Shown piece by piece: positions 26,312 to 33,603 of a DNA stretch of 64,000 nucleotides. Origin of the DNA: Pseudanabaena mucicola str. Chao 1806. Its GTDB lineage: Bacteria > Cyanobacteriota > Cyanobacteriia > Pseudanabaenales > Pseudanabaenaceae. Positions within the stretch are counted from its first letter, which is position 1. Every line of letters begins with the position of its first letter. The notes beneath the pieces were generated by a model that saw only the letters and a list, made by a program, of their open reading frames with translations, did not search any database and was not told the origin of the DNA. The position numbers and the translations under genes were made by a program. The stretch is from positions 1,085,001-1,149,000 of the forward strand of contig NZ_CP097329.1 of the NCBI RefSeq assembly GCF_030323025.1, read 5' to 3'.

Positions 26312-27567
26312 CTGAGATCTTGCACCATTCCCAAAAGCTTTAAGTAGGAATGGGTTTGAGAACAATTTTAAAACCATAACGAGCAGCAATATCAGCATTA
26401 ATTCGGATGTATCGGAGGAGTTTTAACCAAAGGACAGAAGGGAATAAAACAGAAAGTGTCAAATCAGATGCAGCCTTCCAGTCCAAGACAGGAGGTGGCG
26501 ACCATTGAGTACTCCAGTGAGCCAAAAGATAAGCAATCAGAGATAGAATTAGCCAACGAAAAACTCCAAGTTTTGTAGACTGCCCAAAACAATGTAAACC
26601 AAAGCGATGTTTAATGGTTTTGAAAAATCCCTCAATCGCCCAACGCTTACGACCCAACATCACCAGATAAGCACCCGAATAAGGATGAGAAGAAATCACA
26701 AAGCGTAACTCTCGTTTGCTATCAGCTCTTTTGAGCCAGAACCAAGAGATGGTAAATGTGGTACTTAGCCCTTCGAGTAAAACTTGTTGCCCCCGTTTGC
26801 CATGACGATAAAGTTGTTTGACCGAACGCCCATCTTGAAGCTTACGATTGCAGCGTATGCCCACAACAACTCGCCAAGCCTTTGCTCGGACTGTATTTAA
26901 AAACTTGACTGTGCAAAACTCAGTATCAGCAAGAACAATTACTTTCCTGCCTTGGGTTAATCGCTTTGGCACTGTTCCCAACAATTTACAAGCTAAGTCT
27001 GATGGACTCGCATATCCCTTGCCGCGCCACACTCTAAAACTCCATGGTATTCGCCACTCACCGTAGACTAGATAAAGTAAGACTAGATGAAGTCCTCGCT
27101 TACCGTTGAGCATCCTTACCCATGGGGCTGAGCCGTCAGCCGTCGAGGTATTTAGATGCAAAAACTTGCCGCATTTTGTCAATGTGGTCAAGTCAATCAA
27201 GATCTTCAATGGACTCCCTTTGTATGGTCGATGCTGAGCGATTTGCTCTAAGATGATCTGACGGGTTATCCGAATCACTGACCGCGTAGACCAGTTATAG
27301 TGATTTTGAAACCGACTTAACGAACTGGCTGATTTTACTTGCGTATGTTGAGGTAAAGGATGTCCCTGCGCTTCGAGAAATAGTCCCAATATCGCATTCA
27401 GACTGGCTTTTTGATACACACTAGGCATAAAGCTCAGAAGGCTATAAACTAACCTTTGGGCGTGCTTAACGATGCTTTCCATATCGTTATTTAAATTAGT
27501 ACTACGCCCTTTTTTTCACATCTCTCGTCTTTTTGCAACCCCTTTTTAGAATGGTGCAAGATCTCAG
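26312..27567 (-). mobile_element. Complete IS4-family-like insertion sequence inside the tRNA array
   Basis: A 1256-bp element with perfect 19-bp terminal inverted repeats (CTGAGATCTTGCACCATTC) and a probable 4-bp target duplication TTTG on both sides. It encodes one full-length transposase (26340-27482, minus). The flanking bases form the two arms of a hairpin (ATTCAAGAAAAAATTGC / GCAAATTTTTCTTGAATT), so it landed in the loop of a tRNA-spacer palindrome. It appears recent and intact. Confidence 0.9.
26340..27482 (-). CDS. IS4-family-like DDE transposase
   Basis: A 380-residue transposase with the DDE residues of IS4 relatives: first Asp in LKILIDLTTLTKCG, second in KVIVLADTEFCTVKF, and the Glu in a YREK-like helix (RKRWAIEGFFKTIKHRFGL). 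The basic N-terminal region (VIRITRQIILEQIAQHRPY) probably binds the ends. The frame is uninterrupted and lies between intact inverted repeats, so the element should be able to move by itself. The subgroup cannot be fixed without a search. Confidence 0.92.
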   Translation of the reverse strand: MESIVKHAQRLVYSLLSFMPSVYQKASLNAILGLFLEAQGHPLPQHTQVKSASSLSRFQNHYNWSTRSVIRITRQIILEQIAQHRPYKGSPLKILIDLTTLTKCGKFLHLNTSTADGSAPWVRMLNGKRGLHLVLLYLVYGEWRIPWSFRVWRGKGYASPSDLACKLLGTVPKRLTQGRKVIVLADTEFCTVKFLNTVRAKAWRVVVGIRCNRKLQDGRSVKQLYRHGKRGQQVLLEGLSTTFTISWFWLKRADSKRELRFVISSHPYSGAYLVMLGRKRWAIEGFFKTIKHRFGLHCFGQSTKLGVFRWLILSLIAYLLAHWSTQWSPPPVLDWKAASDLTLSVLFPSVLWLKLLRYIRINADIAARYGFKIVLKPIPT

Positions 27568-27598
27568 TTTGCAAATTTTTCTTGAATTGAAAAAGCTA

Positions 27599-27675
27599 TG
27601 CAGGGATGGAGCAAGGGAGGCTCTTGAGACTCATAACCTCAAAATCGGCAGGTTCAACTCCTGCCTCTGCAACCA
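27599..27675 (+). tRNA. tRNA-Met (CAT), with encoded CCA
   Basis: The acceptor TGCAGGG/CTCTGCA has discriminator A followed by CCA in the DNA (27673-27675). The D arm is GAGC-AAGGGAG-GCTC. The anticodon loop CTCATAA has CAT at 27632-27634; the stem TGAGA/CCTCA has one A-C mismatch. The T arm is GCAGG-TTCAACT-CCTGC. CAT could also be a lysidine-type Ile tRNA. It is the first tRNA after the inserted IS. Confidence 0.83.
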
Positions 27676-27684
27676 AATATCACT

Positions 27685-27715
27685 TAGATTCATCGTGCTT
27701 TGCACAATGAATCTA
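27685..27715. repeat. Spacer palindrome in the tRNA array (Met/Thr)
   Basis: TAGATTCAT-C-GTGCTTTGCAC-AATGAATCTA, centred on the GCTTTGC turn. Confidence 0.78.
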
Positions 27716-27726
27716 AAAATACTTTT

Positions 27727-27902
27727 GCTGGTGTATAGTGGTTTTCATTTTGCCTACGGCAAAATGAAAACTCAAAACCTTTAATGGGAATGATTTTTTG
27801 TTTTCAAATGAGTACACACTCATTTGAAAACCGCTATAGCTCAACTGGCAGAGCATCTGTCTTGTAAACAGAATATTACAGGTTCAATTCCTGTCATCAG
27901 CT
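27727..27902 (+). tRNA. tRNA-Thr (TGT) split by a 101-bp repeat element
   Basis: The 5' acceptor strand GCTGGTG plus TA is at 27727-27735; the rest of the molecule resumes at 27837 with TAGCTCAACTGGCAGAGC. Joined, they give a clean tRNA: acceptor GCTGGTG/CATCAGC, D arm GCTC/GAGC, anticodon stem TCTGT/ACAGA around CTTGTAA (anticodon TGT), T arm ACAGG-TTCAATT-CCTGT, discriminator T. The gap is exactly one family B element with TA duplicated. Unless the element is removed from RNA or tolerated as a hairpin, the gene is inactive. Confidence 0.85.
27736..27836 (+). repeat. 101-bp MITE-like element, family B (copy 3), inside tRNA-Thr
   Basis: TAGTGGTTTTCATTTTGCC ... CATTTGAAAACCGCTA, flanked by TA at 27734-35 and 27837-38. 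Same length and orientation as the 17755 copy. It separates the 5' acceptor strand of tRNA-Thr from the rest. Confidence 0.9.
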
Positions 27903-27910
27903 TGAAACCT

Positions 27911-27943
27911 GTAATGGAAGTTTCCTATGGCAACTTCCATTAC
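27911..27943. repeat. Spacer palindrome after tRNA-Thr
   Basis: GTAATGGAAGTT-tcctatggc-AACTTCCATTAC, a 12-bp perfect stem. Confidence 0.8.
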
Positions 27944-28053
27944 TTAACTAATTTAAGGAGAACGATCATGTTGCATTTTTACTCGCCAGATTTCTTGCAA
28001 TTTTTTTACTTCATTATCAGCTTTCAGAATTCCGTTATTAGATATTTGAGATT

Positions 28054-28524
28054 ATGAGCGAACATCGCCTAGAAGAAATTGTGATCGAACGTCCGCGTGG
28101 TGGCATGAGACAAAGCTCTCGCAGATTAAAAGGTGAGCGCAAGAAACTCGATCGCTTAACCCTTGAAGCTAGCGAAGATGGGTTACTCAGTCCCTACTTA
28201 ATCAAAGTGAGACAGAAAACCAAATACTTCTCCGATCATCTGGCTCCATTACGGCGATTTTTACGATCGCATGTTGGTCAACATTGGGATCTGGTGTATA
28301 GCAAACTATGCGATCGCCTAGACCCAAGAACCGTAACTGGACAGCATGTGGTTACGCATCTCTGGCATTATGTGGAACGCTATGTCGAAATTGTCGATGG
28401 CAAGCCCTGTCGTAAGCCATATCAGCCTCGCTACCTTGGTGACGGCTGTTTTGGCAAAAGACATGACGAATTTTATGTTCATCCTGAAACAGGACTGCTA
28501 TGCGAAGCAAAGCGCTTGCTTTAA
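28054..28524 (+). CDS. Conserved protein of unknown function in the tRNA array
   Basis: A 156-residue basic protein lying between the Thr and Arg tRNA genes. The N-terminus is Arg/Lys-rich (RGGMRQSSRRLKGERKKLDR). The middle reads KYFSDHLAPLRRFLRSHVGQ then WDLVYSKLCDRLD, and the end has DEFYVHPETGLLCEAKRLL. I recall hypothetical proteins of cyanobacteria and planctomycetes with the same DHL-P-L-R-x-L ... VG-x-WD-x-VY ... G-L-L order, so this is a real family, but no function is known to me. The charge suggests nucleic acid binding. A strong hairpin follows the stop codon. Confidence 0.75.
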   Translation: MSEHRLEEIVIERPRGGMRQSSRRLKGERKKLDRLTLEASEDGLLSPYLIKVRQKTKYFSDHLAPLRRFLRSHVGQHWDLVYSKLCDRLDPRTVTGQHVVTHLWHYVERYVEIVDGKPCRKPYQPRYLGDGCFGKRHDEFYVHPETGLLCEAKRLL

Positions 28525-28559
28525 AAATAGAGAGTGGGCAAAGCCCACTCTCTATTTTT
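28523..28559. terminator. Hairpin after the array protein gene
   Basis: AAAAATAGAGAGTGG-gcaaagc-CCACTCTCTATTTTT, starting at the stop codon. A perfect stem with A and T flanks acts as a bidirectional terminator in form. Confidence 0.85.
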
Positions 28560-28563
28560 ATTT

Positions 28564-28635
28564 GGGAATGTCGCCTAATGGAGGGGCATCGATCTTCTAA
28601 ATCGATCTGTGTAGGTTCGAGTCCTACCATTCCTG
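28564..28635 (+). tRNA. tRNA-Arg (TCT)
   Basis: The acceptor GGGAATG/CATTCCT has a G-T first pair and discriminator G. The anticodon stem TCGAT/ATCGA has the loop CTTCTAA and TCT at 28596-28598. The T arm is GTAGG-TTCGAGT-CCTAC. No encoded CCA. It is the last tRNA of the array. Confidence 0.9.
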
Positions 28636-28649
28636 TTTTGCGATTTAAT

Positions 28650-28700
28650 AAGGAACTGAATTTTTAGCGTGGCAAAGCCACGCTAAAAATTCAGTTCCTT
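28650..28700. terminator. Large hairpin closing the tRNA array
   Basis: AAGGAACTGAATTTTTAGCG followed by TGGCAAAGCCA and the exact complement: a stem of over 20 bp with a 3-nt loop. Confidence 0.85.
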
Positions 28701-28792
28701 GTATATGATTATTTGATGAAAGTTTGATTGGTGATAGCGATCGCATTATGATATTTGCACTGTAAATAGTATGCGTACTGAGAGCGAGGTTA

Positions 28793-30013
28793 ATGACTGC
28801 CCAAACAACACATCACAAGTCTGAGCATGAGCCAAGTAGCCCAAAGGACTGGTCGTGGAAATTTTGGCAGGTCGTGCCGCTTTATCCCTATGGTCAGAGA
28901 CGCACTATTCGCAAAGAAATTGTCAAGGATGCGATCTGGACTTTCGAGCAGATTCAGGGGATTTTTTATGTAGTTGTACCTATCAGAATGACAGTAGTGA
29001 AGTTGTCGGCTGGGGGACTGCTGGTATATGCGCCCGTTGCTCCGACTCCCGAATGTATCCGCCTCGTAAATGAACTGGTTGCCGAGCATGGTGAGGTCAA
29101 ATACATCATTTTGCCCACGGTGTCAGGAATTGAGCATAAGGTTTTTGTGGGGCCCTTTGCAAGGCAGTTTCCCAAGGCTCATGTTTATGTCTCACCACAC
29201 CAATGGAGCTTCCCATTCAATTTGCCGCTTAGTTGGTTAGGTTTACCTTGGGGACGCACATCGCTGTTGCCTGAAGATAGCTCAAAGGTTCCCTTTGCCG
29301 ATCAGTTTGACTATGCGGTTCTAGGTTCGATTGAACTAGGCTTAGGAAAATTTGCGGAAGTAGCACTATTTGATAAGCGATCGCAGACTCTTTTAGTTAC
29401 TGATACGATCATGTCTGTTCCCGAAAAGCCGCCAGAAATCTTACAAATAGATCCCTATCCCTTGCTATTCCACTCTAGAGATGGTGCGGATGAACCAATT
29501 GTCGATACAGAAGTGAATCGGATTCGCGGTTGGCAAAGAACGGCTTTATTTCTGTTCTATTTTCGTCCCCAAGTTTTGGGAACTGTTTCCTTTTTTCAAG
29601 CTTTACTAGATATTGCCAAAGCTCCAGAGCGATCGCGCAAAGCCTTGTTCGGTCTGTACCCTTTTCGCTGGAAATATAACTGGTATCAATCCTTTGAATC
29701 TCTACGCGGCAATGGACGCATTTTCGTTGCGCCAATCTTGCAGACTCTCATTCTCAATCGTGATCCGCAAACAGTAATTGCATGGGCAGATAAAGTTGCT
29801 AGTTGGAATTTTGTGCGGATTGTTCCTTGCCATTTTGACAATGCGATCGCCGCAACGCCCGCTGAGTTTCGTCAAGCCTTTAGCTTTTTAGAAAAGAATC
29901 CGCAACCTTCAGCTACTAAGAACCTACCTGAAGAAGATTTTGAAGTTCTCAATCAAATCAATAATATTTTACAGGGCAATCGCATTATAAGAGAAGCAAA
30001 AGATAAAATCTAA
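28793..30013 (+). CDS. DUF4336 protein (metallo-hydrolase-like)
   Basis: A 406-residue cyanobacterial/plastid DUF4336 protein. The N-terminal half carries GGLLVYAPVAPTPECIRLV, YIILPTVSGIEHKVFVGPFA and HVYVSPHQWSFP, which resemble a degenerate metallo-beta-lactamase fold lacking the canonical HxHxDH. The C-terminal half (FYFRPQVLGTVSFFQ, FRWKYNWYQSF, GNGRIFVAPIL) is the conserved family tail. The function is unknown. Part of the tail is present again as a remnant at 30829-31020. A long hairpin follows the gene. Confidence 0.88.
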   Translation: MTAQTTHHKSEHEPSSPKDWSWKFWQVVPLYPYGQRRTIRKEIVKDAIWTFEQIQGIFYVVVPIRMTVVKLSAGGLLVYAPVAPTPECIRLVNELVAEHGEVKYIILPTVSGIEHKVFVGPFARQFPKAHVYVSPHQWSFPFNLPLSWLGLPWGRTSLLPEDSSKVPFADQFDYAVLGSIELGLGKFAEVALFDKRSQTLLVTDTIMSVPEKPPEILQIDPYPLLFHSRDGADEPIVDTEVNRIRGWQRTALFLFYFRPQVLGTVSFFQALLDIAKAPERSRKALFGLYPFRWKYNWYQSFESLRGNGRIFVAPILQTLILNRDPQTVIAWADKVASWNFVRIVPCHFDNAIAATPAEFRQAFSFLEKNPQPSATKNLPEEDFEVLNQINNILQGNRIIREAKDKI

Positions 30014-30041
30014 TATCTTCTGTTATACCAAAACACAGTAA

Positions 30042-30086
30042 GACATAACCCCCAAGCGTTGCAAAGCAACGCTTGGGGGTTATGTC
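30042..30086. terminator. Terminator after the DUF4336 gene
   Basis: A 21-bp perfect stem GACATAACCCCCAAGCGTTGC with an AAA loop (turn GCAAAGC), about 30 bp after the stop. There is no long T run, but it is the only terminator candidate. Confidence 0.78.
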
Positions 30087-30155
30087 CTAGCGATCTCTTT
30101 TACTGCTGTATAACTAGTAAGAGTTTTAAATCTCCTCATAGGAAGATTAAGTGTT

Positions 30156-30686
30156 TTATTTCAAGTTAATCGCAGGGGTCTTACAAACATCAATTGGATC
30201 TAGCTCGGCAAATGTTCCATCATCATATTCAGCTCTAATATCGAAAATACAGCCAGCATCATCACCTTTATAATCTGAACGTTTCCACTCAAAATCAGCT
30301 TTTTCGCGATCCTTAATAGGGCTGGTAAGCTCATTCTGTCCCCATTCTTCTTTTTTTGGTGCAGACATATAGACAGACTTCAAAGTTTTTCCGCTGTTGT
30401 TCACAACTGCAATCCTTATTGTATCAGCAGGCTTTTCAGCACTAGGAGACTCTGTTGCATTAGGTTTAGCAGTTGCAGTTGCAGTAGGTGAAGGAGAAGG
30501 AGAAGGAGAAGGTGTTGAGGCAACAGTAGGTGAAGCTGCGGTGGTTGGGCTAGAAGTTGCGGCGGTTGGGCTAGAAGTTGCGGCGGATTTAGTGTTGTTT
30601 GGGGATGGGGAGCTAGGAGTACATGAAACTGCTGCAACCGACAAACTAGCTGCGATCGCTAGATTCCTCAAAAAATTTTTTTTCAT
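30156..30686 (-). CDS. Putative lipoprotein with Ser/Thr/Pro-rich linker
   Basis: A 176-residue protein with a lipoprotein signal (SLSVAAVSC, Cys at about 22). A low-complexity S/P/T/A linker follows (about 24-85), including a direct DNA repeat encoding AATSSPT twice and an SPSP run. The globular C-terminal domain of about 90 residues begins IRIAVVNNSGKTLKSVYMSA, and its EEWGQNEL motif resembles small cyanobacterial secreted proteins with a W-G-x-x-x-L signature. Two cysteines (GCIFD and DVCKT) may pair. The function is unknown; it should be processed by LspA. Confidence 0.78.
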   Translation of the reverse strand: MKKNFLRNLAIAASLSVAAVSCTPSSPSPNNTKSAATSSPTAATSSPTTAASPTVASTPSPSPSPSPTATATAKPNATESPSAEKPADTIRIAVVNNSGKTLKSVYMSAPKKEEWGQNELTSPIKDREKADFEWKRSDYKGDDAGCIFDIRAEYDDGTFAELDPIDVCKTPAINLK

Positions 30687-30828
30687 TAAATTGTCTTAAA
30701 TACCTGACTTAATATGAATAATGAGAAACTATAAATTGAAAGTTGCTTTTTAGCAATTAGCTATTTGGCTAAATCCCAAAAGAAAAGGACAGTGACGCTT
30801 TGCATCGCCATCGCTTTCTTTTGGGATT

Positions 30829-31065
30829 TATTTCTATTTTCGTCCCCAAGTCTTGGGAACTGTTTCCTTTTTTCAATCTTCACTAGATATTACCAAAGCC
30901 CCAGAGCGATCGCGCAGAGCCTTTTTGGGTATATTCCCATTTCGATGGAAATATAACTGGTATCAATCCTTTGAAGTTCTCCGTGGCAATGGACGGATTT
31001 TCGTCGCGCCAATTTTGCATAGGACTTACGCAAGAGTGATAGGGATAGAAGGATGTTTGAGTTGA
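30829..31065 (+). pseudogene. Remnant of a second DUF4336 gene
   Basis: The + strand reads FYFRPQVLGTVSFFQSSLD, then KAPERSRRAFLGIFPFRWKY and GNGRIFVAPILH, nearly identical to residues 255-320 of the DUF4336 protein ending at 30013. Similarity stops at both ends; after 31020 the frame runs into a TAGGACTTACGCA-type repeat end and stops at 31065. It is a partial duplication about 1.3 kb downstream of its source. Confidence 0.85.
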
Positions 31066-31231
31066 GTCCGCAAATAATCAGATAAAAGATAGGACTTACG
31101 CAAAATGACCAAGAACTTGGCTGAAAGCTAAAGTCAGCTAAAGCAGACTAAGGAAACCCTATAATCAATCCGTTGAAACAGGTTTAAGCTTTCAGCCCGT
31201 AATTTATTACAGGGCTACTGCATAAGTCCTA
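31018..31231. repeat. Region with TAGGACTTACGCA-type element ends (family E)
   Basis: A TAGGACTTACGCA end occurs at 31019 and again at 31090, and a complementary TGCATAAGTCCTA end closes at 31231, giving a 142-bp unit (31090-31231) and an extra half end. Between them lies AAAGCTAAAGTCAGCTAAAGCA and no gene. Clean 93-bp relatives are at 33421 and 35196. Confidence 0.7.
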
Positions 31232-31295
31232 ACTAAATTGAACCATCGCCAAGTCATAGGGGTAATTAATGTACTTAGGAATAATTTTAAGCGTA

Positions 31296-31332
31296 AAGAG
31301 AGAGATGATACGAAGCATCATCTCTCTCTTTT
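31296..31332 (-). terminator. Terminator of the LD-carboxypeptidase gene
   Basis: AAAGAGAGAGATGAT-acgaag-catcatctctctcttt, overlapping the minus-strand stop codon at 31318. Confidence 0.75.
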
Positions 31333-32223
31333 ATAGCGAAGAGTTCCATTATCGCTATCTATTTCAGCAAAGCAACCAACTGGTAAAGGAGCATTCTCAC
31401 CATCATGCCCAAAGGGTAAATTACTGACAATGGGAATACCTAAATCAGATAGGCGATCGCGCCATACATCCTCCATAGAGAAACTAGGTGTTGATACTTC
31501 CGCTTGGCTAAACCGACCAATCGCAATGCCTTTGAGCTTTTGTAAATGTCCCGACCAGCGCCAATGGGTTAACATCCGATCAACCCGATAGGGTGCTTCC
31601 CCCACATCCTCGATCGCTAAAATCACATTCTCTAGATCGGGACAAATCGCAGTACCGATGATATGTGTCGCGAGCGTTAAATTTGCTGGTAAAAGCACAC
31701 CTGTCGCTTTGCCATTATTCCAACCTTTACCAGATAGGGTAATTGCATTGACCTTGCCCTCTAGCCAATCAAATAATTGCTGTTGTGATCGTGCTGGTTC
31801 ATTGCCTAAAGTGGTTAGCACAGGTGCATGTAAGCCGCCAATACCCTTATGTTGAGCAAATCCCCAAAGTAGAGCCGTGATATCCGAGAAACCAATTAAC
31901 CATTTCGGGCGATTGCTCAGTTGCTGCCAATCTAATTTTTCCATGAGGCGCATCGAGCCGTAGCCGCCTCTTGCACAGACAATTGCTACAGATTCAGGAT
32001 CATTCCATGCGGTGATTAACTGCTGACAGCGTTGCTCATCGGTTCCTGCAAGATAGCCCCAAGGTTGACTTAGGTCTTCAGGAATCAACAATTCATAACC
32101 GCGATCGCGCCAAATCTTGACACCCTGCTCAAATCGCTCCCATTCTCGTAAGGCTCCACTAGGGGCGATGACTGTCACCTTTTGCGAAGGATGGATACTT
32201 GATGGAAGTTGGGATATTTGCAT
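31318..32223 (-). CDS. LD-carboxypeptidase (peptidase family S66)
   Basis: A 301-residue cytoplasmic serine peptidase of the LdcA/MccF family, which removes the terminal D-Ala from muropeptides during recycling. The nucleophile Ser lies in CARGGYGSMRLME, and the substrate-site segments KWLIGFSDITALLWG and VILAIEDVGEAPYRVDRML (Glu of the triad) are present; the C-terminal LPFGHDGEN supplies the His. The next gene upstream on this strand is ddl, which makes D-Ala-D-Ala, so both act on peptidoglycan D-alanine. Confidence 0.92.
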   Translation of the reverse strand: MQISQLPSSIHPSQKVTVIAPSGALREWERFEQGVKIWRDRGYELLIPEDLSQPWGYLAGTDEQRCQQLITAWNDPESVAIVCARGGYGSMRLMEKLDWQQLSNRPKWLIGFSDITALLWGFAQHKGIGGLHAPVLTTLGNEPARSQQQLFDWLEGKVNAITLSGKGWNNGKATGVLLPANLTLATHIIGTAICPDLENVILAIEDVGEAPYRVDRMLTHWRWSGHLQKLKGIAIGRFSQAEVSTPSFSMEDVWRDRLSDLGIPIVSNLPFGHDGENAPLPVGCFAEIDSDNGTLRYKRER

Positions 32224-32245
32224 CCTGAATCACCTTCTATTTAGG

Positions 32246-33313
32246 TTAGTAATATCTCTCAAACGCCAAATCTATCAAGCGATCGCATAGTTCTGTGAAG
32301 GGAACACCTGAATATTCCCATAGCTTGGGATACATACTCAGCGAAGTAAATCCAGGGAAAGTATTAATCTCATTAATTAAAACTGTTCCCGTTGCTTCAA
32401 CATAGAAGAAATCGACTCTGGCTAGCCCCGAACCTGCGACGGTTTGGAAAGCTTTTACTGCCATGGACTGCACCGCTTGGGTCACATTGTCGGGCAATTG
32501 ACTGGGGATAATGAGATCAGCTTTTCCTGCGGTGTACTTGGTTTCATAATCGTAGAAGTCGCTATTAAAGGTGATTTCACCAATTGCCGATGCTTGAGGC
32601 TGCTCATTACCAAGCACCGCACATTCAATTTCACGGGCAGTGACACCTTGCTCAATGATGATCCTTGGATCGTAGTTCGTGGCTCTGGCGATCGCTTCCT
32701 TTAACTGTTGGCGATCACGCACCTTAGAAATCCCCACCGATGAGCCAAGATTAGAAGGCTTGACAAAACAGGGATAACCAAGAGTTGCTTCAATATGCTC
32801 ACTCCAAGCAAGTTCATCCTGTTGCCATTGCCAGCGATTAATAGCCACATATTTGACCTGAGGTAAACCAGCATTCGCGAAAATTGCCTTCATTGCAATT
32901 TTATCCATACCGACCGATGAGGCAAGCACACCATTCCCAACATAAGGCTTATGCATTAACTGTAAAAGCCCCTGCACCGTACCATCTTCGCCATTGGGAC
33001 CGTGAAGCACAGGGAACCAAAGATCGACTTGCTGAACTTCCGTCGGTAAGAAAAAAGCCGCATTAGTTAATATTTCTGAACCCTCTAAAGCTTTACCCAA
33101 ATCTAAAACTTGTTGTGATACATCAGGACTGCGCCAAGTGCCATCGCGTTGAATATAAAAAGGCTGGAGTTTGTAACGAGAGTTTTGATTGAGGGCTGAG
33201 GCGATCGCTCTTGCCGATGTGATTGAGACATCATGTTCTCCTGACTGTCCACCAAATAACAAACCGACATAAAGAGGAGATTTTGCCTTCAAATCGATCG
33301 ATACAGCCGTCAT
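32246..33313 (-). CDS. ddl: D-alanine--D-alanine ligase
   Basis: A 355-residue ATP-grasp ligase that joins two D-Ala for peptidoglycan precursors. Signatures: LLFGGQSGEHDVSITSA at the N-terminus, VLHGPNGEDGTVQGLL, CFVKPSNLGSSVGISKV (ATP-grasp) and VLINEINTFPGFTSLSMYP near the end. Length is normal. The stop is 22 bp from the start of the LD-carboxypeptidase gene, so the two probably form an operon. Confidence 0.95.
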   Translation of the reverse strand: MTAVSIDLKAKSPLYVGLLFGGQSGEHDVSITSARAIASALNQNSRYKLQPFYIQRDGTWRSPDVSQQVLDLGKALEGSEILTNAAFFLPTEVQQVDLWFPVLHGPNGEDGTVQGLLQLMHKPYVGNGVLASSVGMDKIAMKAIFANAGLPQVKYVAINRWQWQQDELAWSEHIEATLGYPCFVKPSNLGSSVGISKVRDRQQLKEAIARATNYDPRIIIEQGVTAREIECAVLGNEQPQASAIGEITFNSDFYDYETKYTAGKADLIIPSQLPDNVTQAVQSMAVKAFQTVAGSGLARVDFFYVEATGTVLINEINTFPGFTSLSMYPKLWEYSGVPFTELCDRLIDLAFERYY

Positions 33314-33420
33314 TAGTAAACACCCTCGCCAATCTGACGTTAACTTTTAAGTATTGACTACTTTACCTTAAAGTCACCTTTGAATGTGATAAAGCAGTTT
33401 TCAAATGATTGTGTACTCAT

Positions 33421-33513
33421 TAGGACTTACGCATTCGGTAGATGTGGTGCGGGCGAAGCCCGCACCACATCTACCTCAATCCTAAGAAATTCGTTCGGTT
33501 TGCGTAAGTCCTA
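33421..33513. repeat. 93-bp MITE-like element, family E, inserted in a family B fragment
   Basis: TAGGACTTACGCATTCGG ... TTTGCGTAAGTCCTA with a central hairpin GTGCGG-gcgaagc-CCGCAC. A 5-bp direct duplication CTCAT flanks it (33416-33420, 33514-33518). The surrounding bases (GTTTTCAAATGATTGTGTA / TTTGAAAATC) are a family B fragment, so this is a nested insertion. Confidence 0.88.
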
Positions 33514-33603
33514 CTCATTTGAAAATCAAAAATATTTACTATTAGGGACTTGCGATTAATTAAAGTAACTACAGCTTCGACTTTGCTCAGAAGTAGAACC
33601 TTG

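Noticed and set aside
29475-29735. 86-residue minus-strand frame inside the DUF4336 gene
   Set aside because: Antisense of a clear gene, with no ribosome-binding site and no family resemblance.
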